Positions 35,340 to 46,237 of a DNA stretch of 64,000 nt are shown here, piece after piece. The stretch lies in contig CM047427.1 of assembly GCA_026168455.1 (NCBI GenBank), positions 10,941,505-11,005,504 on the forward strand. The letters run 5' to 3'. This DNA is from Theocolax elegans. Its lineage: Eukaryota > Arthropoda > Insecta > Hymenoptera > Cerocephalidae. Both the position numbers and the translations under genes were made by a program. The notes under the pieces are model-generated. The model had not been told where the DNA came from. It saw only the letters and a list, made by a program, of their open reading frames with translations, and did not search any database. Position 1 is the first letter of the stretch. Each line of letters starts with the position of its first letter.

Positions 35340-36719
35340 TTCCTAGAGAATTCGCAGAGTTGGTTAAATTTCGGTTTTAAAAATAAAGGAAACTTGTCGA
35401 CACTTTCAATTCGCAATCGTTGATGATCTATATCTTTTTTTTTATGAGGATATAAGTGTATCGAAGATTTTTTTGTAATTGTTGATTCGGATAAATTGTT
35501 GTAGAACGTTCGGATTATGAAAATTAAATTTGGGTTTAGTTAGGAGATAGAATATTCATTTCTTGGTAGCTTTAGCAAGAGAAAAAAAGTTTTTCAAAAT
35601 GCGAGAGTTGTATTTTTACTTTTAAAAAAAATCCTCAAAATTTTATTCTTTTTTTATTACTTACCGTTTTTGAAGGGTTTGTCAAAATGAAAAATTTATT
35701 TCTCGTTGTTGCTTCAAAAACAGGGGATAATCGGATAAATATAAGAATTTTGGGGCCTGGTAGAAATGTAACCAATTTATAATAATGTATATAAAAAAGA
35801 ATATAAGTATTTATCAAAATATACTATTACCATAATCTTAAAACTTTTTAAAGTAACTTAATATCATGTTACATTAAACTAAGCCTCATAATTGCTCATA
35901 GTGTTCGCTCATTTATTTGAATAAAATCAGGTACCCCACGACACTCGTCAATTTTAACCTCTCGATAGTGGTTTCATTGAATAAGCCAATATAAAAAAAC
36001 CAAACTATTAAAATTATTTTTAGCAAATCCGATTGTACGAAACGTATAAATGATTTTATAAAAATGATGATAATACTTGTATTTCATCTTCCATTATATT
36101 AATTTACAAAATTAAAAGGATTGTTTTTCAATTTTTTGAGGGCTAGGTAGGTTTTTAGTTCAAATAAAAAAAAACATTTTTACGTTATATGCAACGTTTC
36201 ATTGGCAAAATTCACCAAGCTCTTCAGGCTTATTAATCTGAGAATAATCTCAATAAAAGAATTAATACACTTATACTGTAAATGCAAAAAATAAAACTTT
36301 TGGTGCTCAATTGTGTTTTTTTCTCTAATATCTCTAAATTATCTTATTTTCTGACATTTTCATTTTTATTGGCATCCTTACTTTCACACCTTAAACCGAC
36401 GAAAATTTTTCTCATTTCCTATTAAATGAGACATCACAGTTAAAAATAGTATTCCAATTGAACAATGAACAGCTTCGCCAATATTCTTAACAATTTCTCT
36501 AATAAAAAAAATATTCAAATCAAGTATACGAAAGGATTTCGCAGTATTTTAAAAATTAGATTTGCTTTCGTAAAATGTTTTATCACCAAAAGATAAACTC
36601 CTTTACTTGAATTAAAGCACATAACCTATAGCCTCCAAAAATCTAAGAGAACTAAAACAAATCCGTGCAAGATAAAGAAAAAAAAAAACGTGAAAAATAA
36701 AAGAGAACGTGATAACGTA
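35340..36719. other. AT-rich region, no gene seen
   Basis: No credible coding frame or repeat structure. Confidence 0.5.
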
Positions 36720-37195
36720 AAGAAGAGCAGGATCATCCCTGAATTTCTGTAGTGTACTGTACTAGAAGCAAAACTCTGAACGGAGGGCGGCAAATAATAA
36801 CAATAATCATATTTCCCGGCAACATGGCGGCTGAAAGAGGATGGTTGGTTATGATATAGCTATACGTGAAGGGAGTGAGAGTGAGGGAGAGAGAGAGAGA
36901 GAGGTCGGAAGGATGAAACTCTCGACTGGGTAGAAAGCCAAGAGGAGGAGAGGGGTGGTTGGTTGGTTGGTCGCGTTGGGTTATCATAATATTACAAACC
37001 ACCGTTCCGCGGCAGTGCCGTATCCGTATTGTACGAGTACCCCAACGCGCTATTCCTAAGTCCTTGGTTGAATTCGCGTTGACGCGCGACTACGAATCAC
37101 CGCATCCGACAATTGTCTCTTACTCTCTCTCTCTCTCTCTCTTTTCCACTCTCTCGTTACGTCGATATATGACCAGAGTGGAATTTTAGTGGGTT
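36720..37195. promoter_or_regulatory. GC-richer island with GA/CT tracts
   Basis: Contains CCGGCAACATGGCGGCTGAA (a YY1/Pho-like ATGGCGGC context), a GAGAGAGAGA tract at about 36889-36902, GGTTGGTTGGTTGGTCGCG, and a CTCTCTCTCT tract at about 37123-37142. It has the character of an insect promoter with GAGA-type sites. ORFs overlapping it are low-complexity. Confidence 0.4.
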
Positions 37196-37199
37196 TCAT

Positions 37200-39050
37200 T
37201 TTCGAGGGAGTTACACCTATGCATATATACATACACGTACAAGCATTAGTGATTTAAAATAATTTTTAAGCGATCGCCGCTGATAAAATTAAAATATTTA
37301 TGTATAACAATAATAATAAGATACGTTTTGATGATTTCTGATGATGAATCAGTTTTATTCAACATACTTATTAAATTATTCTACATTATGTTAATATAGC
37401 ATTTTTAAATGTCAAACACCATTTTAGTGAATGCATGGATGTTATCACTTGCAATACTACATTACAATTATTTTGAATGCATATCTGAAGAAATTAGATA
37501 GATATACATATTTTAATAATGTTCGAATCGTTCAAATCACATAAAATATTTTCTAAATTTTTTTAAATTTTTCCCTACTTTATTATGTAACTTTTAATTT
37601 CTTAGCACATTATTCATTCATTACAAAAACTTACTGCAGAAAATCTCCAGAAAAAGTTCTTTATTGGATAGGTTGAAATTTTAAACGTAACAAAAAAACA
37701 TTATTCAAATATACTTAAAACAGAAAACAATAAAAAAATTTTATTTCCATAATTATTGCAATAAGTTAATAAATTATAACAAAAATTTTAATGCATTCAA
37801 TAATGAATTAGTGATTATTTATAATGAAATATTTTTTTATTATAGTAACCATTAACTTTACAAAAAATGTAAATTGTTTCTTTAAATAAGAAAACTTTTT
37901 TTGTTATTATTTAATTGATATGCCTAACAAAAATTAGACCATCTGTCAATGCGAGGCTACAATAGTTATTTTACAGTAGAAACTAGTCTTTTCTAACTAC
38001 TTGTGAACACTGTATATTTAGCACCGAAAAAATAGTTGCAATTTTTAATAGAAATGTCAATAGACATTTATTTATTAAAACGTATGTAAACTTTAATTTT
38101 TCATAGAAAATTTTCGAAGCTGTCTTAAAAAAATACAGCTCGGCATCGAACACAATTTTCCCTATCTTTATAAATTCAAGCTAAAATGTGTAACCTAAGA
38201 AAACTAAATGATTTTATGATGTACATTTGGTAATAAACATATTTCTGCCACAGTGTGAGTAAAGTTTGATTTTAGTTTTTGATATTAGGAACTAAAATGA
38301 TATTTTGCTAAACATTGTAACTAATAGTTTAAAAAAACTTTTGATGATATCAATTAAAAATATAAAAAATTATCTTTTTTGTTAGTTATGTTGGTGGATG
38401 TTGGTTAGTTCCACATTATACTACTTTATAAGTAAACAAAATTGTAAGAAAAATTACATTTTAGATTATAATTTTTTTCTGTAAAACTAATCCATAAACG
38501 ATTTTGAAATTGTTACAGCATAATGCTATTATTATGTCCTATTTTCACAATTTTAAATATATTTGATCAACTTTTTTCAGAGATATGAGCAATAAAATGT
38601 TTTGTACAAAAAAATATAATGCTTAATAACTTAGATAATAATAGATATTTTGAGCTGAGAAACAATAGGGATCGAAACTACAAAAAAATATTATTTTTTT
38701 CCCAAAATTTCAAGTGAGTTGAATGCTTTTTATTCTCGAAAACGTTCGACATAAAAACCCCAATTTTTTCACATTTAAATTTTTTTAATCAAAACTAACT
38801 GATATAATTACTTGAAATTTTCACATTTTATGACCATAAGATGGTTCGTTTATCATAACTTTTTTCAGCCCATTTGACTAATTAACTTTTTTTTTAAATA
38901 GCAAAAAAAACTAAGAGATAATTTGTCAATGAAAAATCGAGCAGATAGATCTTTAATTTTTATAAGTACATTAGGTCCAATTAAAAAAAATTAATATGTC
39001 AAAAATCAAAAATTGTTTTTAAAACAAAAACTATTTGGAAGATAAATAAC
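37200..39050. other. Very AT-rich region, no gene seen
   Basis: About 1.8 kb with no coding frame, no GC patch and no evident repeat. Confidence 0.5.
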
Positions 39051-39539
39051 GAAAGTCTTTCCGGAATTCGGAAAATAAAAAGCAAAATATACACGCAAGC
39101 TGGGTGATATTGACCGTAGTTTCGAAAATACGGCGGTATACGCACGCACAGACACACACACACACACATATCCGTACAGACATCCATACGTACATCCATG
39201 CAGACATTTTCTAAAAACACGTCAATTTCGACTTTTGATATGTTAAAACATACTTATAACATGTTTTTAGCGAGTCGGAAAATTTTACTATTACAAAGCT
39301 TTCTATATGAGGACGCGAAAATAGCAACGACGACTAGAAAAATAAATTGTTCCCAACGCACTATAAAAAAATCAAAACTAATAAAAATATATACATATAC
39401 GCACGCACGCATACACAAACTAACAACGTTGATATATTCCAACACCTATATGACTGAAATGGTGAAAAAAAAGAAGTCTGCATATTCACGGATCGGTAGG
39501 CCGAGCTGAAAATAATTAGCAATAAATTTTTAGCGTATA

Positions 39540-39980
39540 CCACAGTGGAGAACGCGAGAGAATAACGTGTATATAGGAAGAAATAACGAAAGAAAGAAGG
39601 AGATGAAAAAATATTTTTCGAACGGTGTAAAACGAGCCCCGACGCTTCACAATACGGATCGCGTTTTTTACGTTACCGCTACTCTCTCTCTATCTCTCTC
39701 TTCACTCTTTTATATTCCACCCCGTTAATGCGAAAATGAATGTATATGTATATATACGTATATAATATATGTTTATTCGTTGACGCTGTCGCTCGGTTTT
39801 ATACGCGCGACAATCCCATTATTTTGACTTTATTATAGAGCCACGCGATTATAATTATGTGGACGAACGAGAGACGCGCGATCTCTCGTACAATCTGCCA
39901 GCTTGGCTGTTTATTCATTGGGATGCACGAGGGTTTTCGGGGGTCTAGTCATGGAAAAAACAAGAGAGAGAAAGAAAGAG
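39540..39980. promoter_or_regulatory. GC-richer island with CT tract
   Basis: ACGAGCCCCGACGCTTCAC, CTACTCTCTCTCTATCTCTC, GTTGACGCTGTCGCTCGG, GAGACGCGCGATCTCTCG and GGGTTTTCGGGGGTC lie close together in AT-rich DNA. No gene was found on either side. Confidence 0.35.
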
Positions 39981-40664
39981 ATACTCGCTCAATCTACACA
40001 AAAATTTGCATTAATTTTACAGGGGATTATTAAAACGAGCGTTTTATTACGTTTTTAAATGATGGCTGCAAGCTCGTTGAATCTTTAAGCATTTTTGTTG
40101 TTGTATACGTATTTGAATAAGTTAGATTTTTATTTAAAAGGAAAGTAAAATAATGTAATATTGATGTAGTTTGCGTACATATATCTTCGTTGTATGTGAA
40201 AATATAAATTTTCTTACGGGAATATCAAAGTCAATCAATGATTTAAATTTCCTGCGCGTTTAAAATTATCGATTGAAAAGTACCGTTTTTAAAATAATTC
40301 ATATTTATTACATTAAAATTCAAAGAAATCCTCGAGAACATTGCCTTTTATTACGATGCAGTTTATAATTATGATTTTATAAACCTCTCCACCAATTGCC
40401 TTCAAACTTATATATATTGTGAGGTAAGCCTCACTTTTCATTAAAAATACTTTTAAAGACATAAATGTATGCTGTCACACTCTTGTAAGCCATTTAAACC
40501 TTAAATAGTGAAAATCAGCAATTCTGCTCCGGACTCTGGTAACCTAATACTGTTTAAAAGATGTCTTTTTATAGTCAGAAACTGCCTATAAATTTCCAGA
40601 GTGGGTCTAAATCATTAAGATCACTTATGGTCAAAATATCTGGGAAAAGTGCCCGAAATATTAT

Positions 40665-41685
40665 TAGAAATGTGTATTTGTTGTCTTATAACGATGAATC
40701 TATTAGCATGATCATTGCAAAAAAATGGTAATTATGCTCAAGCAGCAAGAATATACCGTAATCGTTTTCCTAATAGAAGACACCCAAACGATCGTACCAT
40801 TGCGAGACTTGTAGAGCGTCAACGACAACGACCACTTGGTCCGCGAGAAAGACGGAGAAATAATGTACCAGAAAGGGATCATCCACATGTGCTTGCAGTA
40901 TTAGGTTTGGTAGCAATTGGCCCCACATTAGTACTTGAGCAATTGCAAGACAATTAGGTATTCCAAAATCCACGGTGCACCGAATTCTGAGAGTTCACAG
41001 ATTCCATCCTTACCACGTAACATTGACACAACAGTTACTTGCTGAAGACTTTGAACGAAGGTGCCAGTTTTGTGCGTGGGCACAAATGATAATACAAGGA
41101 GATCCAGAATTTTTTAATTACGTCCTATTTAGTTATGAAGCTACTTTTCATAATACTGGTCAACTTAACAGGCACAAATGCCATTACTGATCTGTCGAAA
41201 ATCCACATTGGCTTCAACAAGTGAATCATCAGCAACGTTGGAGTTTGACCGTGTGATGCGGTATTATAAATGGAAACTTAATTGGTCCGTATTTCTTCGA
41301 AAGACATGTAAATCGCCACAACTATTTACGGTTTTTGAGAAATGATTTACCGGTCTTACTTGAAAATGTTGATCTGCACACAAGACAACGCATGTGGTTT
41401 CAACACGATGGTGCACCTGCTCATTTTGCCAGAATAGTTCGTGACTATCTGAACGTCAGATTCACTTATCGATGTATAGAACGTGGTGGATTTGAAGAAT
41501 GGTGTCTGAGATCTCCAGATTTGACCAGCTTGGATTTCTTTTTGTGGGGTTATCTGAAAAATATTGTCTACGCTGAAGTACCCACTACAAGAGAAAATAT
41601 GATGGACGGCATAACAATTGCATGTCGCAACATTCCCAGAATCGCTCTTCTAGCCACCATTAGAAGTTTTCAAAATCGAATTTAG
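40665..41685 (+). pseudogene. Decayed Tc1/mariner-type transposase
   Basis: The frame at about 40715-40925 encodes the N-terminal helix-turn-helix part (NYAQAARIYRNRFPNRRHPN, the DUF4817-type start of insect Tc1/mariner relatives). After one frameshift, a second frame runs from about 40927 to 41685 (ARQLGIPKSTVHRILRV, then HDGAPAHFARIVRDYL, then RSPDLTSLDFFLWGYLKNI). It is broken by three in-frame TGA codons, each where the family normally has Trp. The first catalytic Asp is replaced (LFSYEATFHN has Tyr where Asp is expected), while the second (HDGAPAH) and third catalytic region (SPDLTSLDFF) are recognisable. It cannot make active transposase. Confidence 0.88.
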
Positions 41686-41689
41686 TTAT

Positions 41690-42340
41690 ACCTTGATAAT
41701 AACGGGCAGTTGTTTGAACATCTTATTTGATGAATTTCCTGATCAAAGCGTCTTTAAAATCAGATTAGATAACTTACCCTTAGAAGAACTATCGCCTTGC
41801 CTTAAGTGGCTGGGACAACTATACGCCGATACACACACACACACACAAAGGGATTAAAAACTCGCCACGTCTTCGTCGTTAATCCTGGGTAAGGCTAAGA
41901 GCGAGTGATGGTCGAGATCTTAAAATTCCTAACACATGACCTTGACCTTTGTCCTTGAGGTGACGGTCAAGGATACCGTCAGTTGGCTTTCTTGTAACCC
42001 TACAGCTCTTGCATCTCAATATTTTTATAGGGTTGACTTTTTTCGTAAGGTCTGTACGCGTATACTGTTTTGATCCTGACCATGACCTTGACCATAACCT
42101 TGGCCAAGATCATACTGAACATAAAATTTCCCGCCCGTTCCATTTCCGAGAGCAAAAGTAGTGATTCCTATTTGAAAAAAACATTTTGTCCTTTAAATGA
42201 CCTTAACCCTTGACCTCAGGTTATGGTTAATATCACCGTCAGTTGGCCCCTTAAAAACCCTACAACTTTTGTATAGAAAGTTTTTTTCTATCTCCAATAT
42301 TTTTTGAGATATTCTCATCCGTTATTTAAAATAGGACACC

Positions 42341-42345
<5 letters not shown>
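41690..42345. mobile_element. 3' flank and right end of the mariner-type element
   Basis: Repeated GACCTTGACC/CCGTCAGTTGGC phrases (41941-41984, 42076-42110, 42199-42246) precede a terminal GGACACCCTGTA at 42334-42345, the inverted form of the CAGGGTGTCC end common in arthropod mariner-like elements. No matching left end was found before 40665, so the element appears truncated on the left. Confidence 0.6.

Positions 42346-42372
<27 letters not shown>
42345..42372. repeat. TA microsatellite
   Basis: About 13 TA units directly after the transposon end, probably grown from its TA target duplication. Confidence 0.85.
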
Positions 42373-42375
<3 letters not shown>

Positions 42376-42548
42376 CAGGTGGCCTCAATGATGTCCCCAC
42401 ATCACAGAGCAGATGATAGAAAAGTTGGACACGTATGTCCCTATGGGACAGTAGCGTCCCTATGGTTCCCGTCTATAATCCATCACCAGTCTCGCATAGG
42501 ACAACGGCAGTAGTGTGAGGGTAACCGAGGATTATAAGCGAGGTTCCA

Positions 42549-43040
42549 ATGAGACGCCGGTACCGCATAATACATCCACAACAAGCGAACAAAGCACCAA
42601 TCGAGGTTATTGATTTGACAGACGACCCACCCACGCAACCAATGGTACAACGACACGCACCCATGGAGTTGCCTCTGCCGCTCTTCGCCATAGATGGGGT
42701 ACACAGGCAATAAGAGACAGAAAACCCGACCCGACCATCAACATCAGCACTGCCACCAGAACTAACACCAGCACCAGAGCCAGAACCAGTTCGACCACCG
42801 ATGCAAGTACCCGCACCACAAATAGATAGACCCCGGTACCAGGATCGAACCCAGGAATTGCCGTATGTCTTGCGACAGATCCTGGATGGTCCTATGGTCT
42901 CGGTACCGCTAGGGGTGAAGAAATACGTGGTTTGCTACGAAGGGTTCAAGAGACTCCTACGGTTAAATCCACGCACGGGCGACATACGACATGTCGGCGC
43001 ATTAAAATTGGTAAATCTATACCACACACTTTTGCGTTAA
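42549..43040 (+). pseudogene. Unknown Pro-rich ORF with one in-frame stop
   Basis: From an ATG at 42549 one frame stays open to a stop at 43038-43040 except for a TAA at 42711, about 164 codons. The first part carries IEVIDLTDDPP, which looks like a SUMO-interacting motif. A Pro/Glu/Thr-rich middle (LTPAPEPEPVRPPMQ) follows, then a basic folded-looking end (VPLGVKKYVVCYEGFKRLL). Base composition is far more GC-rich than anything nearby, which suggests a foreign or recently moved origin, though the source is not recognised. It could be a host gene fragment, a transposon accessory gene or a piece of a DNA virus. Confidence 0.35.
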
Positions 43041-43639
43041 TTAAGTATAGATAGTAATTTTGTACTATAAATTTTTTTTTTCTTTTTTTTCTCCGATAAT
43101 AATTGTAAGAGTGAAATATCGAAATTTCACTCTCCGAAGAAAAAGAGGAATGCGACGCGCAATAATTACACGCGTTAATTATTTCTGATAATTATCCAAT
43201 TATTGAATATAATTAATCATTAGACTTAAGATTCGTAGTATAGTAAGATAGCTTCGCAACAGACACGCGTCGTAAATCGCAATTTAAATTCTAAGTGCTC
43301 AAACGCTTGAGGTTTCAATGATCTTAAAGCCTCAGTAATAAACCCTTCTTTTTTTAGCTTTAACTTAGAATTAGCTTTAACTTTTTTCTTTTCCAGATGT
43401 GCCATCTCAGGACACTACATTAGGCGGAGCCTGACAAATCAATTTTTGATAGTGATTTTGAATATGTCTGGTATTTATTGAGTCTATATCTGCCGTAATG
43501 CTATACGTAACGTATTACACATTTCTTTAAAAAATTACACACTTGCTGCCAAAAGTAATATAACAATTACCTTAATTTTAGTCATAGCTATGTATCGTAG
43601 AAATCATTACAGCGAAATGATTACAGCGCCATTCGAAGC
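43041..43639. other. Intergenic DNA, no gene seen
   Basis: AT-rich with a small hairpin (GAGTGAAATATCGAAATTTCACTC at 43110-43133 forms a perfect palindrome around CG). No coding frame. Confidence 0.5.
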
Positions 43640-44930
43640 TTTCAGATCGAGCAGCTATCGACGGAGGCTATAGCTCCGACATCCCCTTAAGAGCTGTTGC
43701 TATCTGATGCCCATACTCCATAACAAATGACACAGCAGATGTAATAACTGGTAATATTCTCATCAAAACCCTTACTATATCAGCCCCTACAACAACCCAG
43801 GACTTTTCATACCACGCTACTAATATGTCTAATAAAACATCAAAAAATAATTGACCAGCCGCAACAGTATCGGTAAAGCTCTGCTTCGCTTTCTTCATTG
43901 CGTGTGTTAAAACTCGTGTAATCTCATTTTTTTTTATTATTATTTTAGCGTCGCTCTTTTTATGCTTCCAAACCGGTGCTAATCAGCGACGGAGGTCATA
44001 CGATATCTTGGTGAAGAAAGCACTTGTTGAAAATACATTCGCCAGTGGTGCTTGTATCAATCGGCCGGGCCGGGAATCGAACCTGGGACCTCCAGATTAC
44101 GAGCCCGACGCCCTACCGACCGAGCCATCGCAGGCCTCTATGTGTAATCTCATTTAATGACAAACTAGTTTGATCTGCAAGATTACCTTGCTTTTCTGCT
44201 GTTGTCTTCACACACCCTACAACTCGATCCGTCTTCTGTTGAAAATTCTCCATATTACGATCTAAATCGCAAGAAGCTACAGCAGCAACTAGACCTACAC
44301 CTACTCCAGGAATACAGGCCATAGCCGTACGTGATACATTTTTCATCGTTACAAATTTACGTAAGAAATCACCTACCGAAGTAGTAGCTTCCTCAACTGA
44401 AAAATCCATTTGTACACGAGGCATATCTTGTTCTGTTAATCGGATTTGCCAAGAGGTATCTATCGTGGAAGGAATATACCCATAAATCCTGTGAATTCAA
44501 AGTCATCCGCTGCGCTCCAAAATATAGTCACCTGTATTTTCTCTAGAGCACAAATAACCAAATGCATTAAAATCTCCTTTATCCCTCCACGAATTATTCC
44601 TCTCAACATCCTCATCATTCATTAAAGTCCATAGATTCTCTATCTCATATGGAACTTCAATGACTGCTGTCGGATTAACTGTTGGAACCACCATTTCAGT
44701 AACAAAATTTTGGGCATATAATGGTTGTAAAACGTTATATTTCGCAGTATGATTACCTAAAATGCGTATTCCAGAATGAGGTATAAGTGACACATAAAAA
44801 GGTTGAGTAGCATTATGGGCACTTATTGTATATTTCATTCCTCCACGCCAACAACGAAAACAAGCCAAGATAGACATAGCTGTCGTTTGCCAAAGTGTCG
44901 ACGCCCATATACTGTGAGTATCTTTGTCAC
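43640..44930 (-). pseudogene. Endogenous picorna-like virus, capsid end and non-structural start
   Basis: Minus-strand ORFs at 44930-44503, 44424-44142 and 43915-43668 are pieces of one viral polyprotein in order. The first is the C-terminal jelly-roll capsid protein (CWRGGMKYTISAH strand motif, then PFYVSLIPHSG). The second begins after the capsid with an FTGFMGIF-type end, then a Gly/Ala hydrophobic segment and Gln/Lys-rich helices. The third has helical, hydrophobic sequence typical of the region before the 2C-like helicase; no helicase motif remains. Frameshifts near 44425-44510 and stops break the frame, and a SINE splits it at 43930-44141. Structural proteins lie 5' of non-structural ones in one frame, as in iflavirus-like genomes. 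The family name is inferred. The other part of the virus lies at 49006-50606 beyond a hAT insertion. Confidence 0.75.
43930..44141 (-). mobile_element. Full-length tRNA-derived SINE with 14-bp TSD
   Basis: Read on the minus strand it starts with a tRNA-like head (A box TGGCTCGGTCGGTAGGGCG, B box GGTTCGATTCCC), continues through an unrelated body and ends in an AATAATAATAAAAAAAAA tail. GTGTAATCTCATTT is duplicated at 43916-43929 and 44142-44155, marking LINE-mediated insertion. It lies inside the viral copy, so it came later. Other copies in the window: 754, 31285, 32910 and 60808. Confidence 0.93.
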
Positions 44931-45241
44931 CTGGTGTGGCCAGGTTCGGCTATTTGTAGCCAAAATGGCGATTTCATACTTATGTTGGCGACATGATTTT
45001 CAATTTTGGCGAGGGCGATTTTTTTGGCTTTATTACTTATTCCATGGCTATTTTAGGCTATTTTATAGGAAACATCTGTAGATTTTTTTAACCATAAACT
45101 CATAGAAAAAGTATACGAATTATCAGCAAATTTATATATTATAGGTAATACAAAAGGTAGAATAAGTGCAGTTTACTTTACAATGGCTAAGCCCGAGGGG
45201 CACAATTTTTAAACTAATTTTTACTTAAGGTATTTAGATAC

Positions 45242-45310
45242 AGTTTGTGGTCATGTGGTTAAGGTCTAGACTTGATACTCAAAAGATCGGAGTTCGATCC
45301 CGGTTCTCGG
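45242..45310 (+). repeat. tRNA-like sequence inside the hAT element
   Basis: TGGTCATGTGGTTAAGG resembles an A box and GGAGTTCGATCCC a B box, followed by a TTTTTTTTTT run. The acceptor stem does not pair, so it is not a normal tRNA gene. Possibly a SINE head or a Pol III promoter relic. Confidence 0.5.
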
Positions 45311-46237
45311 ATTTTTTTTTTTAAGTATTTTATTTTTTAAATACAGATTTATTCAACGTTGTCAAATAAAATAATGAACTTAAATGTTTTAAATATTATT
45401 TAAGAAATTAAATAGTAATAGAATAAACAAAATTCTTCAATGAAATAATTAAAATTATAATTTATGTAACTTATTAAGCTAATACTATCAAGATTTTAAA
45501 TTTTATTATTATGTTATTAAAATTATTGTTTAACAATTTTTTACTAAAAACTAATTGTTATTGTTAAAATTAAAAAAATTGAATTTACATTTTAGAGTTA
45601 AGCAAAAATTTAGGTGATCTTACTTCACTCAGCTAAGAATAAAGTTTTCTATCATAATAAAGGAATTTTTAATAAAACCTTTTCTTATTTAAATTGTTAA
45701 TACATATCATAAACAATGTTATGTTAAACAGTTATTATTTTTACAATTTTTATTAATGTAAACATCTTGTAGCTATACAAAAAATATCTAATTTTGGATA
45801 GTTTTAAATTAAAAAATTGACATGCTTCATAAGTAATACATAATTTCAAATTCAAATACGACCGTCTATTGTGTAGTCTTCTTTAATCGGTGCGCACTGT
45901 AAATATTTCTTTCAAACGTTGTAATAATTCGCGCACCTCTCGCGAAGCGCTTGTAGCGCTACTGTCGAAACTTCTGTAAACACGATCTCACACTCATATC
46001 CTCTTACATTAATTTCGAAGAACCAATCCCTGCGCAGAGCTAGTTCCAACACATGTTAGCGTTAATACACACGTATAGCAAGTTTATACACGTACATACA
46101 AATACATTCTCTTCCTCCTTTCAATTGTAACGGTACGACTACAATCTTTTACTGTGTGAACATCCAGAATAATACGTCTTGTGTGTGTTTGCGTAGCGGC
46201 AAAATACAAAATTTGTAAGTGTATAATGTGAAACAAA

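Noticed and set aside
39198..39509. Overlapping ORFs on both strands
   Set aside because: Lys/Thr- or Val/Cys-rich low-complexity frames in AT-rich and CA-rich DNA without splice or family support.
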